DNA from: Haliovirga abyssi | GTDB taxonomy: Bacteria; Fusobacteriota; Fusobacteriia; Fusobacteriales; Haliovirgaceae | NCBI RefSeq assembly: GCF_030295325.1 | Contig: NZ_AP027059.1 | Location: forward strand, 1,980,637 to 2,044,636 | DNA length: 64,000 nt | Reading direction: 5' to 3' | Shown: positions 1 through 8,627 of the stretch, in pieces | How the letters are laid out: each line of letters opens with the position of its first letter | Position numbering within the stretch: the stretch's first letter is position 1 | Notes under the pieces: model-generated | What the model saw: the letters and a program-made list of their open reading frames with translations, nothing else | Told to the model about the DNA's origin: nothing | Database searches by the model: none | Program-made: the position numbers and the translations under genes

Positions 1-1469
1 GTTATTTCTGTCCCTTTCCCCTTTTCGCTGTTTATAAATATTCTTCCGCCCATTAATTCTACTAATTTTTTCGAAATAGATAGTCCTAGTCCTGTACCTT
101 TATACCTCTTATTATATGAAGAATCTCCTTGTGTAAAAGGTTCAAAAATTTTATCAATTTTGCTTTTTTCTATTCCTATTCCACTATCTTTTACTTTAAT
201 CTCTATTCCCATTTTATTATCTATAATATATTCTTTTTTTACTTTTATATTAATTACTCCATCATCTGTAAATTTTATAGAATTTCCTATTAAATTTGTT
301 AATATTTGTCTTATTTTCCCTTCATCTGCCATTATCTGTTTTGGCAGTGCTTTATCAAAATCCAATAATAATTCCAACCCTTTTTTATTAGCATTTATCG
401 ATAAAAATTCTATAAGATTTTCAAAAAAACTCTTTATTTCAATTTCAGTTTTATTTATTTCTACTTTCCCAGCTTCCATCCTAGATATATCTAATATATC
501 ATTCACTATTTCCAATAAATTTTCAGCAGAATTTTTTCCCATTTTTACAAATTTCATCTGCTTCTCATCTAACTCTGTAATCTCTAAAATTTCTAACATA
601 CCTATAACTCCGCCTAATGGAGTTCTTAATTCATGGCTCATATTAGCTAAAAACAAGCTTTTAGCTTTATCTGCTTTTTTAGCTTCCTCTATTGCTTTTT
701 TTAATTCTTCCTCTTTTTCTTTTCTTTCTGTCACATCTATTGCTATTCCTAATGAATAAACCTTTCCACTTATTTCAAATGGTATTTTTCTAACTTCTAA
801 CCACCTTTTATCTTGTTTTATAGTTGTAAAAGATTCTAAAGGAATATATTTTTCTATTTTAGTTTCTATAACTTCTATATCGCTTTTAAGATATTCTTCT
901 GCTTCTTCCAAATTTAAATTATATTTTTCATATATATCTTCTATTTTAAAATTTTCTATTTTTTCTATTGGAATACCATAATAATCACTTAATGTTTTAT
1001 TGGCAATTAAAAATTTACCCTCTTTATCTTTTGCAAAAATAAAAGCAGGTGCATTATCTATTATTTTTCTTATTAATATATATTGTTCTTTTATCTCATT
1101 TTCCATTTTTCTAATTTTTGTAATATCTCTTGTAATTGATACCATTGAAATAATTTCTCTATTTTCATTAAATATAGGATTTATCTTGCTTTCTACCCAT
1201 ATATACTCACCTTTTTTATTTCTCATTCTATATTCATAAATCATCTCTGAATCTTTATTTGTAGTATGTAGTTTTTTTGCCATTTTTTCTATATCATCTG
1301 GATGTATAAAACTATATGGATCCTTACCTATAAGTTCTTCTGCTCTATATCCTAATACCTTAAAAACAGAGTTAGATACTTTTGTAAATTTTCTATCTTT
1401 ATCATGAAAACTTATTATATCTGTTGTTATATCCATTAAATATTCACATTCTTTTTTCGTATCATTCAA
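1..1469 (-). CDS. PAS-PAS sensor histidine kinase (3' end outside window)
   Basis: This is a cytoplasmic two-component sensor kinase read on the minus strand, and it is still open at base 1. The chosen start is TTG at 1469, six bases after a strong ribosome site (GGAGGTGAG, 1476-1484). Two PAS/PAC sensory domains occupy roughly residues 10-125 and 140-250. The dimerisation H-box follows (NMSHELRTP, phospho-acceptor His279). The ATPase domain shows the N-box (NLIGNSIKF, about 390), G1 (DSGIGI), the F-box (FEPFTQG) and G2 (GTGLGLS). No membrane segment is visible, so the signal is probably intracellular, such as redox state, gas or a ligand. The C-terminal end is missing, so appended receiver domains (a hybrid kinase) cannot be excluded. 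The partner regulator is not visible. Confidence 0.9.
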   Translation of the reverse strand, partial: MNDTKKECEYLMDITTDIISFHDKDRKFTKVSNSVFKVLGYRAEELIGKDPYSFIHPDDIEKMAKKLHTTNKDSEMIYEYRMRNKKGEYIWVESKINPIFNENREIISMVSITRDITKIRKMENEIKEQYILIRKIIDNAPAFIFAKDKEGKFLIANKTLSDYYGIPIEKIENFKIEDIYEKYNLNLEEAEEYLKSDIEVIETKIEKYIPLESFTTIKQDKRWLEVRKIPFEISGKVYSLGIAIDVTERKEKEEELKKAIEEAKKADKAKSLFLANMSHELRTPLGGVIGMLEILEITELDEKQMKFVKMGKNSAENLLEIVNDILDISRMEAGKVEINKTEIEIKSFFENLIEFLSINANKKGLELLLDFDKALPKQIMADEGKIRQILTNLIGNSIKFTDDGVINIKVKKEYIIDNKMGIEIKVKDSGIGIEKSKIDKIFEPFTQGDSSYNKRYKGTGLGLSISKKLVELMGGRIFINSEKGKGTEI

Positions 1470-1530
1470 TTTATACTCACCTCCATAATTTACCATAAAT
1501 TAATATCAAAACTGCTACATCCATTTCTTA

Positions 1531-1539
1531 ATTATACCA
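1531..1539 (-). promoter_or_regulatory. Extended -10 promoter for the sensor kinase
   Basis: The minus strand reads TGGTATAAT, a consensus extended -10 (TGnTATAAT), about 60 bases upstream of the kinase TTG start and just past the arg terminator. No good -35 hexamer lies 17 bases upstream. Confidence 0.5.
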
Positions 1540-1552
1540 TATCAAATCCCTA

Positions 1553-1595
1553 AAATAAAGAAAATGCAGAAATAATTTCCGCATTTTCTTTATTT
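1553..1595 (-). terminator. Terminator of the slt-argJBD operon
   Basis: Perfect 15-bp inverted repeat (1553-1567 and 1581-1595) with a 13-base loop, a few bases after the argD stop. It is symmetrical and A/T-rich at both ends, so it could work in either direction. Confidence 0.8.
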
Positions 1596-1601
1596 TTATA
1601 A

Positions 1602-2804
1602 CTATTTTCTATCTTTCTTAATTTCTTCAAATATTTCATCTAAATTTTCAACTACAGCATCTATATCTTTTTCTTCTATTATTAATGGTGGCAAAAATCT
1701 TAAAACTACTCCACCAGCACTTCCAATTAATATTTTTCTCTTTAACATTTTTTCTACTGTATCTTTTATTAAATCGCTTTCTATCTCTAGACCTATCATA
1801 AGCCCTTTTCCTCTAACTGATTTTACAAAATTATATTTTTTTACTAATTCATTTAATTTAAATCTAAAATATTCTCCTTTTTTTCTCACACCATATAGGA
1901 ATTCTTTTTTAGAAATTTCCTCTACTACAGCTATACCTGATGCTGTCGCCATAAAATTTCCACCAAATGTAGAAGCATGATCTCCAGGCTCAAATATCGA
2001 AACTTCATCCGTTGCTAATAAAGCTCCTATTGGCAACCCATTTCCAAGAGCCTTTGCTGATGTAATCATATGAGGTTTCAATCCGTAAATTTCATATGCA
2101 TATAAATACCCTGTTCTTCCTACTCCAGTTTGTACTTCATCAATTATAAGCAATATCCCTTTTTCATCTACTAATTTTTGCAACTCTTCCCAATATTCTT
2201 TAGGCGCAATATTAACTCCACCTTCTCCTTGTATAACTTCTATCATTATAGCTAATGTATTATCATCTATTTTAGATTTTAAATCCTCTATATTTCCAAA
2301 TTCAGCATATTTGAACCCTTCTGTAAGAGGTGTAAAATGTTTTTGATATTTCTCTTGTCCTGTTGCTGTAACGGTTGTTAATGTTCTACCATGAAAAGAT
2401 TTTTTCATAGTAATTATATCAAATTTCCCATTTAACTTTAACTTACCATATTTTCTAGCTAATTTTATTGCACCTTCATTAGCTTCTGCTCCACTATTTG
2501 CAAAAAAAACTTTATCAAAAATTGTATTTTTAACTAAAAGTTCCGCTAATTTTATTTGTGGCTCAATATAATATAAATTTGAACTATGCATAATTTTTTC
2601 TGCTTGATTTTTTATTGCTTCTACAACTTTAGGATAAGAATATCCCAAATTATTTACTGCTATTCCTGCAAAAAAATCTAAATACTCATTTCCTTCAGTA
2701 TCATATAATTTTACTCCATCTCCAGATACAAATGACACATCTATTTTTCCATAAGTATTCATTATATATTGTTTATCTTTTTCTTTTAATGTTTTTAAAT
2801 CCAT
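1602..2804 (-). CDS. argD: Acetylornithine aminotransferase
   Basis: This PLP-dependent class III aminotransferase makes N-acetylornithine from N-acetylglutamate semialdehyde and glutamate. Its length (400 aa) is normal. Visible landmarks are the phosphate-binding NSGAEANEGAIKLAR segment (about 103-117), the cofactor-ring Asp in LIIDEVQTG (Asp222) and the Schiff-base lysine in ITSAKALGNG (Lys251). It is the last gene of the slt-argJ-argB-argD run, 18 bases after argB, and is followed by a strong terminator. ArgD enzymes often also accept succinyl-diaminopimelate or ornithine-type substrates, so a second role in lysine synthesis is possible. No argC is present in this cluster. Confidence 0.93.
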   Translation of the reverse strand: MDLKTLKEKDKQYIMNTYGKIDVSFVSGDGVKLYDTEGNEYLDFFAGIAVNNLGYSYPKVVEAIKNQAEKIMHSSNLYYIEPQIKLAELLVKNTIFDKVFFANSGAEANEGAIKLARKYGKLKLNGKFDIITMKKSFHGRTLTTVTATGQEKYQKHFTPLTEGFKYAEFGNIEDLKSKIDDNTLAIMIEVIQGEGGVNIAPKEYWEELQKLVDEKGILLIIDEVQTGVGRTGYLYAYEIYGLKPHMITSAKALGNGLPIGALLATDEVSIFEPGDHASTFGGNFMATASGIAVVEEISKKEFLYGVRKKGEYFRFKLNELVKKYNFVKSVRGKGLMIGLEIESDLIKDTVEKMLKRKILIGSAGGVVLRFLPPLIIEEKDIDAVVENLDEIFEEIKKDRK

Positions 2805-2822
2805 TCTTTAATTATCTCCTCT

Positions 2823-3731
2823 CTAATCTTCTTTATCTGCTTTTTTTATCATTGTTCCTATTCCATCATCTGTAAATAGTTCCAATAAAATAGCATGTCT
2901 AACTCTTCCATCTATTATATGGACTCTCTCTGCGCCTTTTTTTAATGCTGTTAAACAAGCATCTACTTTAGGCAACATTCCACCAGATATAATCCCACTA
3001 TCAATAAGTTTTTCTGCATCATCTAAACTCATTTCTGATATTATACTACTTTTATCTTCTATATCCTTTAATATACCTGCTATGTCTGTCATTAATATAA
3101 ATTTATATGCACCTAATGCTCCTGCTAATTCTCCTGCTACATAATCAGCGTTTATATTATAACTTTTTCCTTCTTCATCCACACCTACAGGAGATATTAC
3201 TGGAATAAATCCCTCTTTTTCTAATATCCTAATCATTCTAGGATTTATAGTTTTTACATTTCCAACATAACCTATATCTACTTTCTCGCCCTCTTTTTCA
3301 ATATATTTTTTATCTGCAACAATCAAATTGGCATCTGTACCACTAAGCCCTACAGCTTTTCCACCAAATTTATTTAATTTTGTTACTATATTCTTATTTA
3401 TTTTTCCAGCTAATACCATCTCTACTACTTCCATAGTTTCATAATCTGTAACCCTATTCCCCATATTAAATTGTGCAGTTTTCCCCAATTTACTTAACAC
3501 TTTATTTATTTCAGGTCCACCACCGTGAATAATAACAGGATTCATTCCTACAAATTTCATTAAAACTATATCTTGAACAACTTCATCTTTTATTTTTTCA
3601 TCTATCATTGCATTCCCACCATATTTTATAACTACTGTTTTTCCATAAAATTCTTTTATATATGGCAATGCTTCCATTAATATTTCAGCTCTTTCAATTT
3701 TTTTCCCTATCAATTTGCTATCCTCCTTCAA
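2823..3731 (-). CDS. argB: Acetylglutamate kinase
   Basis: This enzyme phosphorylates N-acetylglutamate, the second step of the acetylated arginine pathway. It shows the amino-acid-kinase fold landmarks: VIKYGGNAM with the phosphate-contacting Lys36, the glycine-rich IHGGGPEI loop (about 68-75), NRVTD, and the GVGT-like C-terminal GIGTMI segment. At 302 aa it is of usual size. The N-terminal helix before the kinase fold (IERAEILMEALPYI) is typical of hexameric, arginine-inhibited NAGKs, so feedback regulation is plausible but is an inference. It lies 6 bases after argJ and 18 bases before argD, clearly in one transcript. Confidence 0.95.
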   Translation of the reverse strand: MKEDSKLIGKKIERAEILMEALPYIKEFYGKTVVIKYGGNAMIDEKIKDEVVQDIVLMKFVGMNPVIIHGGGPEINKVLSKLGKTAQFNMGNRVTDYETMEVVEMVLAGKINKNIVTKLNKFGGKAVGLSGTDANLIVADKKYIEKEGEKVDIGYVGNVKTINPRMIRILEKEGFIPVISPVGVDEEGKSYNINADYVAGELAGALGAYKFILMTDIAGILKDIEDKSSIISEMSLDDAEKLIDSGIISGGMLPKVDACLTALKKGAERVHIIDGRVRHAILLELFTDDGIGTMIKKADKED

Positions 3732-3737
3732 TATTTA

Positions 3738-4964
3738 TCAGCTCCTATAATCAGCATTTATTTTTATATAATCATATGACAAATCGCAACCCCAAACTCT
3801 TGCTGTTGCCTCTCCTAATTTTATATCAATAGTTATAACTATTTCATCTTTTTTTAATTCTTTATTAATTTCAACTTCACTTTCTAAAACTCCTATTCCA
3901 TTCTCACATACTTTTATATCTCCTACAAAAATATCAATTGTTCCTTCTTCCACTTCAGCATCAGAATATCCAATTGCCATAATTATTCTACCCCAATTTG
4001 CATCTTCTCCATAAACTGCTGTTTTTACTAATGGTGAAGTTATTACTGATTTTCCTATATTTTTCGCATCTTTATCAGAGTCAGCATTTAAAACTTTTAC
4101 TTCTATTAATTTTGTAGCTCCTTCTCCATCTCTTGCAATACTTTTAGCTAAATGCTCCATTACAAAATTTAAAGCATTTTTAAACCTCAAATAATCTATA
4201 CTATTTTTATCTGTAACTTTTTGATTATTAGCAAAACCATTTGACATAATAATAAGACTATCATTAGTAGATGTATCTCTATCAACTGAAATCATATTAA
4301 ATGTCTTATCAGTTATATCTTTTAATGTATTTTGTAAAAGCTCTTTATCTATATCTATATCTGTTGTTATAAATCCAAGCAGAGTCGCCATATTAGGATG
4401 TATCATACCAGACCCTTTTGCTATTCCACCAATTCTTATTTTTTCACCATTTTCTGTTTCAAATTCTACCGCTATATGTTTTTTTACTAAATCTGTTGTC
4501 ATTATAGCTTCTATTGTATCTTTTCCACCATTATCTTTTATCTCTTTTACTGCTTTTGGAATAGATTTTTCTAATTTTTCCATAGGTAATTGCACACCTA
4601 TCACTCCAGTGGAACATACCAAAACTTTTTCTTTATCTAATCCTAAATTTTCAGCTGTTATTTCAGTCATCCTAAGAGCATCCATATATCCTTTTTTTCC
4701 TACACAGGCATTTGCATTACCGCTATTTACAACTATTGCATTAATATTTCCTTTTGATAAATTTTCCCTATTTACATCAATAGTTCTTGACCTGACTTTA
4801 TTAGTTGTAAAAACAGCTGCTGTTACACATTCCTTTTCACAATAAATAATAGCTAAATCTTTTTTATCTCCTCCATTGCCTTTTATATCAGCAACTACTC
4901 CAGAAGATTTAAATCCATTTACCCAAGTAATATCTCCATCTTTTAATACTTTCACTTCGTTCAT
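3738..4964 (-). CDS. argJ: Bifunctional ornithine acetyltransferase / N-acetylglutamate synthase
   Basis: ArgJ recycles acetyl groups from N-acetylornithine to glutamate, and the bifunctional type also makes N-acetylglutamate from acetyl-CoA. The autoproteolysis site is visible as KGSGMIHPNMATLL, cleaved before Thr194, which becomes the N-terminal nucleophile of the beta chain. The preceding GNANA and CSTGVIG segments are also typical. I chose ATG 4964 because an upstream in-frame GTG (4973) overlaps the ribosome site GAGGTG. It starts 22 bases after the slt stop and is followed closely by argB. With ArgJ present, a separate argA is not required; argC and argF/G/H must lie elsewhere. Confidence 0.94.
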   Translation of the reverse strand: MNEVKVLKDGDITWVNGFKSSGVVADIKGNGGDKKDLAIIYCEKECVTAAVFTTNKVRSRTIDVNRENLSKGNINAIVVNSGNANACVGKKGYMDALRMTEITAENLGLDKEKVLVCSTGVIGVQLPMEKLEKSIPKAVKEIKDNGGKDTIEAIMTTDLVKKHIAVEFETENGEKIRIGGIAKGSGMIHPNMATLLGFITTDIDIDKELLQNTLKDITDKTFNMISVDRDTSTNDSLIIMSNGFANNQKVTDKNSIDYLRFKNALNFVMEHLAKSIARDGEGATKLIEVKVLNADSDKDAKNIGKSVITSPLVKTAVYGEDANWGRIIMAIGYSDAEVEEGTIDIFVGDIKVCENGIGVLESEVEINKELKKDEIVITIDIKLGEATARVWGCDLSYDYIKINADYRS

Positions 4965-4985
4965 TTTTATCACCTCTATATTAAA

Positions 4986-5702
4986 TTAAAAATTCTCTTT
5001 TAGAAAATTATAGTTATTTACAACTTTTTTTAAATATGCAGTAGTTATATCTTTACTCTTTTTTTTATCACTTATTTTTTTAGTAAGAGAAGGTCCTAAA
5101 TTATAAGCTACAATACCTTTTTTCACATTATCAAATTTTAAAATCTGTTCAAAAAGATAAAAAGCACCAATTAACACATTTTTCTCTATATTATACAGTT
5201 CATATTTATTTTTTAGTTTTACTCCTATTTTTTTACCTGCTTCTTTTGCTGTCCTATATTTTATTTGCATTAATCCATATGAAGGATCAGTCGATCTTAG
5301 CCTTGCCCTAAAATTACTTTCTGTCATTATAACTGCCAAAATCATTCTCCAATTATATTTATATTTTTGACTTTCTTTATATATTACTTCTGATAATTTT
5401 TCCTGTTCATTTTTATTTAATGTATTTCTACTTAAATTTTTTATTGCATCTAATAGTTTTTTAAACTCTATTAATTCTTTTAACTTTTTATCTTTTATTC
5501 TCATTTCAGCTTTTAATCTTTCTATTGTTCTTCTATGTTTTTCAATTTGTATATTTCTTTGGGAAATTTCTCTAATTATAAGTTGAGAAAATAGTGCTAT
5601 TCCTATACCAAGAAACAGCAATAATATAAATGTAGCAAATTTACTCATTCTAATATTTATACCTGGTCTACCTGCTTTTATAGATATAAATTCCTCAAAC
5701 AT
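4986..5702 (-). CDS. Membrane-anchored lytic transglycosylase (SLT domain)
   Basis: This is a peptidoglycan-cleaving lytic transglycosylase. A short cytosolic N-terminus precedes one membrane segment (about 22-44), then a charged coiled coil (45-85), and then a periplasmic SLT domain with catalytic Glu128 in MTESNF, the YGLMQI motif and the AYNLGP motif near the end. It is the first gene of the arg operon, directly downstream of a TTGATA-N17-TATAAT promoter, so its link with arginine genes is positional only. The start is uncertain. ATG 5702 has no ribosome site, whereas a strong AGGGGG (5756-5761) sits upstream of an open in-frame stretch whose only candidate starts there are ATT 5753 and ATC 5747. 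Confidence 0.85.
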   Translation of the reverse strand: MFEEFISIKAGRPGINIRMSKFATFILLLFLGIGIALFSQLIIREISQRNIQIEKHRRTIERLKAEMRIKDKKLKELIEFKKLLDAIKNLSRNTLNKNEQEKLSEVIYKESQKYKYNWRMILAVIMTESNFRARLRSTDPSYGLMQIKYRTAKEAGKKIGVKLKNKYELYNIEKNVLIGAFYLFEQILKFDNVKKGIVAYNLGPSLTKKISDKKKSKDITTAYLKKVVNNYNFLKENF

Positions 5703-5827
5703 AGTTTCAATTTTATTTTTCTGTTTTTTATTTGCTTTTTCTTTGATTTTAATCGCCCCCTGAATAAATAAATATCAAAAAAATTATATCCCATTTTTAT
5801 AATCTTCCTAATATTCTTCTTCTCACA

Positions 5828-5856
5828 ATTATACTCTATCTCCTTATATTTATCAA
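5828..5856 (-). promoter_or_regulatory. Sigma-70-type promoter of slt-argJBD
   Basis: The minus strand reads TTGATA (5851-5856), a 17-base spacer, then TATAAT (5828-5833). It lies about 125 bases upstream of slt and is the only good match in the leuD-slt gap. No ARG-box-type operator was recognised. Confidence 0.75.
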
Positions 5857-5889
5857 GATAATTCGAAAAATAAAATGGTTTAAAAAATA

Positions 5890-5910
5890 GGGTTTGCCAT
5901 TGGCAAACCC
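5890..5910 (-). terminator. REP-like palindrome acting as the leuCD terminator
   Basis: The 9-bp arms GGGTTTGCC and GGCAAACCC with a 3-base loop are followed, on the minus strand, by a run of T. It lies 10 bases beyond the leuD stop. The same palindrome type recurs near 14.2 kb and twice near 51.8 kb, so it also belongs to a dispersed repeat family. Confidence 0.7.
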
Positions 5911-5919
5911 CTACTATTT

Positions 5920-6468
5920 TTATTTTATATAATTTTTTTCTTTTGCATAATTAAATAATCCACCAGCATCTATTATATCTTTTACATCTCCTAATTCCTT
6001 TAAAACATACTCTTTTTTAGACGTTTTATTTTTCAAAATTCCTTTTAAAACATCTATTTCAAGTTCGTCTCCTGTTTTTATTTCATCTATTAATCTTTTT
6101 TCTGTTTCATATGGAATTAAAAATCCTCCATCAACACTATTTCTATAAAAAATTCTTGCATAATCTTCTGCTATTACAGCTTCTATCCCTGCTTTTGCTA
6201 ATGCAAATGGTGCATGCTCTCTACTTGAACCACATCCAAAATTTTTACCAGATATTACTATTTTATATTCTGATTCAAATTCTCCCTCTTTTATAAAAGG
6301 AGTATCTCCTATTGCTTCTTTTGGTAATCCAGAAAATGCATATTTCCCATAAAGTTTTGATTCCTCTTCATCATCTAATTTATATACAAGATGCATTGCA
6401 GGAATTATTTGATCTGTATCTATATTATCACCTAAAACATAAGCTTTTCCTTTTATTATATCTGCCAT
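5920..6468 (-). CDS. leuD: 3-isopropylmalate dehydratase small subunit
   Basis: This is the swivelling small subunit of isopropylmalate isomerase. It shows GDNIDTDQIIPA near the N-terminus, the substrate-contacting GCGSSREHAP motif (about 79-88) and the ARIFYRNSVDGG segment. At 182 aa it matches the short bacterial/archaeal type. It starts 13 bases after leuC with a GGGAGG ribosome site, so LeuC and LeuD are made together. Because a citramalate synthase (cimA, 27.8 kb) is also present, the same enzyme probably isomerises both 2-isopropylmalate (leucine) and citramalate (isoleucine). leuB is not in the window. Confidence 0.93.
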   Translation of the reverse strand: MADIIKGKAYVLGDNIDTDQIIPAMHLVYKLDDEEESKLYGKYAFSGLPKEAIGDTPFIKEGEFESEYKIVISGKNFGCGSSREHAPFALAKAGIEAVIAEDYARIFYRNSVDGGFLIPYETEKRLIDEIKTGDELEIDVLKGILKNKTSKKEYVLKELGDVKDIIDAGGLFNYAKEKNYIK

Positions 6469-6481
6469 TCTAATTCCTCCC

Positions 6482-7777
6482 TTATATAAACTTTCTTGGA
6501 TCTGTAATATACCCAGTAACTGCTGAAGCTGCTGCTGTATATGGAGATGCTAAATATATTGGTGCATCCATAGAACCCATTCTACCTGGAAAATTTCTAT
6601 TTGTAGTAGATATTACTACTTCTGTATTATGAGTTCTTCCAAATGTATCTACTGGACCTCCAAGACATGCTGCACAAGAAGGTTTTCCTACTTTACACCC
6701 TGCTTCTACAAATATTTCCCTTAAACTTTGACCATCAAATTTTATCTTATCCAAAGATTCATTTACTTTTGTAGTTGCTGGCACAATAAACGTATCTATT
6801 GCCACTTTTCTACCTTTTAATATTTTAGCTGCTGCTACAAAATCAGCTGTTTTTCCACCTGTACAAGACCCTATGTATGATCTATCTAATTTTACATCAC
6901 TTAAATTCTTAGCTAGCTCTTTATTCCCTGGAGAATGTGGTTTTGCTACTACTGGTTCTAATTTAGTTGCATCATAGACTTTTGTAAATGAATAATTAGC
7001 ATCTTCATCAGATTTTAACATTTCAAATGGTCTATTAGTTCTTTCATTTACATATTCAACTGTAATTTCATCTGGCTCTATTATTCCGCATTTACCACCA
7101 GCTTCTATACTCATATTACAAATTGTCATTCTTTCTTCCATACTTAAAGAATGAATTGCTTCGCCATCAAATTGCATACATTTATATGTAGCTCCATCAA
7201 ATCCAATATCTCCTATAACTTGTAATACTATATCTTTTCCCATTATGTATGGAGGCAATTCTCCTTCAAATGTAAATCTCATAGTTTCTGGAATTTTTAC
7301 CCACAATTTACCTGTACCCATTATATAAGCACCATCTGTATTTCCTATTCCTGTTGCAAATTCTCCAAATGCTCCTGCTGTTCCTGTATGAGAATCTGTT
7401 CCAAATAATACTTCTCCTGGTCTAGTATGTCCTTCTTGGGCTAACGCTACATGACATACTCCTTTATAATTTGTTGTAAATGGTTCATAAAAATATTTCA
7501 ACTCTTGTTTTTTCGCAAAATCTTTTACATATTCTATATTTCTCATTGCATGTTTATCTTTTGTAAATATATAATGATCAGGCACTAATACTATTTTTTC
7601 TTTATCCCAAACCTTTGCATCTTTTCCAAATTTTTCTTCAAAAATAGCCATTGTTCCAGGCCCTGTTACATCATGTGTCATTAGTACATCTACATCTACC
7701 CATACATTTTCACCAGGAGTTACTTTTTCTTTTCCTGAATGTTTTGCTAATATTTTTTCAACAATTGTCATTCCCAT
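6482..7777 (-). CDS. leuC: 3-isopropylmalate dehydratase large subunit ([4Fe-4S])
   Basis: This is the catalytic aconitase-family subunit. The three cluster ligands are visible as Cys305 (YIGSCTGGKT) and Cys368/Cys371 (GKPSCAACLGG). The substrate motifs GTDSHTGTAG (about 126-135) and NRNFPGRMG near the C-terminus are intact. At 431 aa it belongs to the shorter LeuC/HacA-like class rather than the 460-aa enterobacterial class. ATG 7777 follows TAGGAGG at normal spacing. A consensus promoter lies about 45 bases upstream, giving a leader of only some 35-40 bases, too short for a T-box or peptide attenuator. Confidence 0.94.
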   Translation of the reverse strand: MGMTIVEKILAKHSGKEKVTPGENVWVDVDVLMTHDVTGPGTMAIFEEKFGKDAKVWDKEKIVLVPDHYIFTKDKHAMRNIEYVKDFAKKQELKYFYEPFTTNYKGVCHVALAQEGHTRPGEVLFGTDSHTGTAGAFGEFATGIGNTDGAYIMGTGKLWVKIPETMRFTFEGELPPYIMGKDIVLQVIGDIGFDGATYKCMQFDGEAIHSLSMEERMTICNMSIEAGGKCGIIEPDEITVEYVNERTNRPFEMLKSDEDANYSFTKVYDATKLEPVVAKPHSPGNKELAKNLSDVKLDRSYIGSCTGGKTADFVAAAKILKGRKVAIDTFIVPATTKVNESLDKIKFDGQSLREIFVEAGCKVGKPSCAACLGGPVDTFGRTHNTEVVISTTNRNFPGRMGSMDAPIYLASPYTAAASAVTGYITDPRKFI

Positions 7778-7820
7778 TTTGCTGCCTCCTAATCTCTGTC
7801 ATAGTCTATTAATACATATA

Positions 7821-7849
7821 ATTATACAACTTTCCTATTATTTTGTCAA
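7821..7849 (-). promoter_or_regulatory. Consensus promoter of leuCD
   Basis: Perfect TTGACA (7844-7849), 17-base spacer and perfect TATAAT (7821-7826) on the minus strand. It predicts transcription starting near 7814, just before leuC, and argues for strong unattenuated expression. Confidence 0.88.
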
Positions 7850-7855
7850 TAAAAA

Positions 7856-7991
7856 AATAAGCTATGCGTCATATGGTAAAGTATAAATGTTTTTCAAAAT
7901 TTTTGGTTTCTGAAAAATTTTGCCTTGAAAAATTGCATATTTCAAAAAAATGGCATAGCTTATTTTCCAAATAAAATTTATACTTTCCTAG
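7856..7991. repeat. Dispersed repeat family A, copy 1
   Basis: A palindrome-rich element of about 136 bp that recurs at 13945-14080 and inverted at 36121-36256. Its arms are interleaved: arm a (AATAAGCTATGC) pairs with GCATAGCTTATT near 7953-7964, while arm b (GGTAAAGTATAAAT) pairs with ATTTATACTTTCC further right. A central hairpin (CAAAATTTTT/AAAAATTTTG) lies between them. It occupies the gap between leuC's promoter and the sigma-factor terminator and has no coding capacity. Confidence 0.85.
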
Positions 7992-8000
7992 TAAATAAAA

Positions 8001-8023
8001 AAAGAGAGTTTTTATCTCTCTTT
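8001..8023 (-). terminator. Terminator after the sigma-factor gene
   Basis: Arms AAAGAGAG (8001-8008) and CTCTCTTT (8016-8023) followed by seven T on the minus strand, starting immediately after the sigma stop codon. Confidence 0.85.
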
Positions 8024-8626
8024 CTAATTTCCTTTTTTATATTTTTCTAACCAATACTCACTTTTTCTTTTTATTCTCTGCATTGCATTGTCAATTGCCT
8101 TTGTCTTTTTATCCATAGTTTCTGCTATTTCTGTATAGCTTTCTCCACACATCATTTTTTTAAAAACATTATATTCAAATTTACTTAAATTCTTTTTCAA
8201 ATAACTTTTTAATCCTTCTATTTGTTCTCTTGATATATATATCTCTTCTGGATTATAGATTATATAAGATTCTAAATATTTTGAACTATCATAATTATCA
8301 TCTACATAATCGTTCACCACTTTATTTAACGCTTTATTTTTTTTAGTATTTGAGCTCTTTATAGCTGAAATCAACTGTCTTTTTATACAAATTGATGCAA
8401 ATGTTTTAAAAGATGCTAATTTATTTGAATCATATCCTCTAATAGCTTTTAATAATCCTATCATTCCTTCTTGAATTAAATCTTCATGATCTGCTCCTAT
8501 TAAAAAGTAATTTTTGGATTTTATATATACAAAATCTTTATACTCTGTAAAAATTTCATTTACAGCATCCTCATTTCCAGATTTTGCTTCTTCTATTAAC
8601 TTTTCATCAAGGTCTTTTATCTGCAT
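8024..8626 (-). CDS. Sigma-70 family (SigH-like) RNA polymerase sigma factor
   Basis: A 200-aa alternative sigma factor with only regions 2 and 4. Region 2 (about 15-85) contains the -10 recognition and core-binding stretch EDLIQEGMIGLLKAIRGYD. Region 4 (about 135-195) carries a helix-turn-helix (SYTEIAETMDKKTKAIDNAM). The arrangement resembles firmicute SigH (Spo0H), which also sits next to rlmB in Bacillus. It starts two bases after the rlmB stop, and the AGGAGAGG ribosome site is inside the rlmB coding end, so the two are translationally coupled. What it controls cannot be read here; no anti-sigma factor is adjacent. Confidence 0.85.
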   Translation of the reverse strand: MQIKDLDEKLIEEAKSGNEDAVNEIFTEYKDFVYIKSKNYFLIGADHEDLIQEGMIGLLKAIRGYDSNKLASFKTFASICIKRQLISAIKSSNTKKNKALNKVVNDYVDDNYDSSKYLESYIIYNPEEIYISREQIEGLKSYLKKNLSKFEYNVFKKMMCGESYTEIAETMDKKTKAIDNAMQRIKRKSEYWLEKYKKGN

Positions 8627-8627
8627 T

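Noticed and set aside
160-759. Plus-strand open frame over the histidine kinase, and similar plus-strand frames throughout
   Set aside because: They are antisense shadows of minus-strand genes: no ribosome sites, long runs of Leu/Phe/Ile/Ser from AT-rich antisense, and no recognisable motifs.
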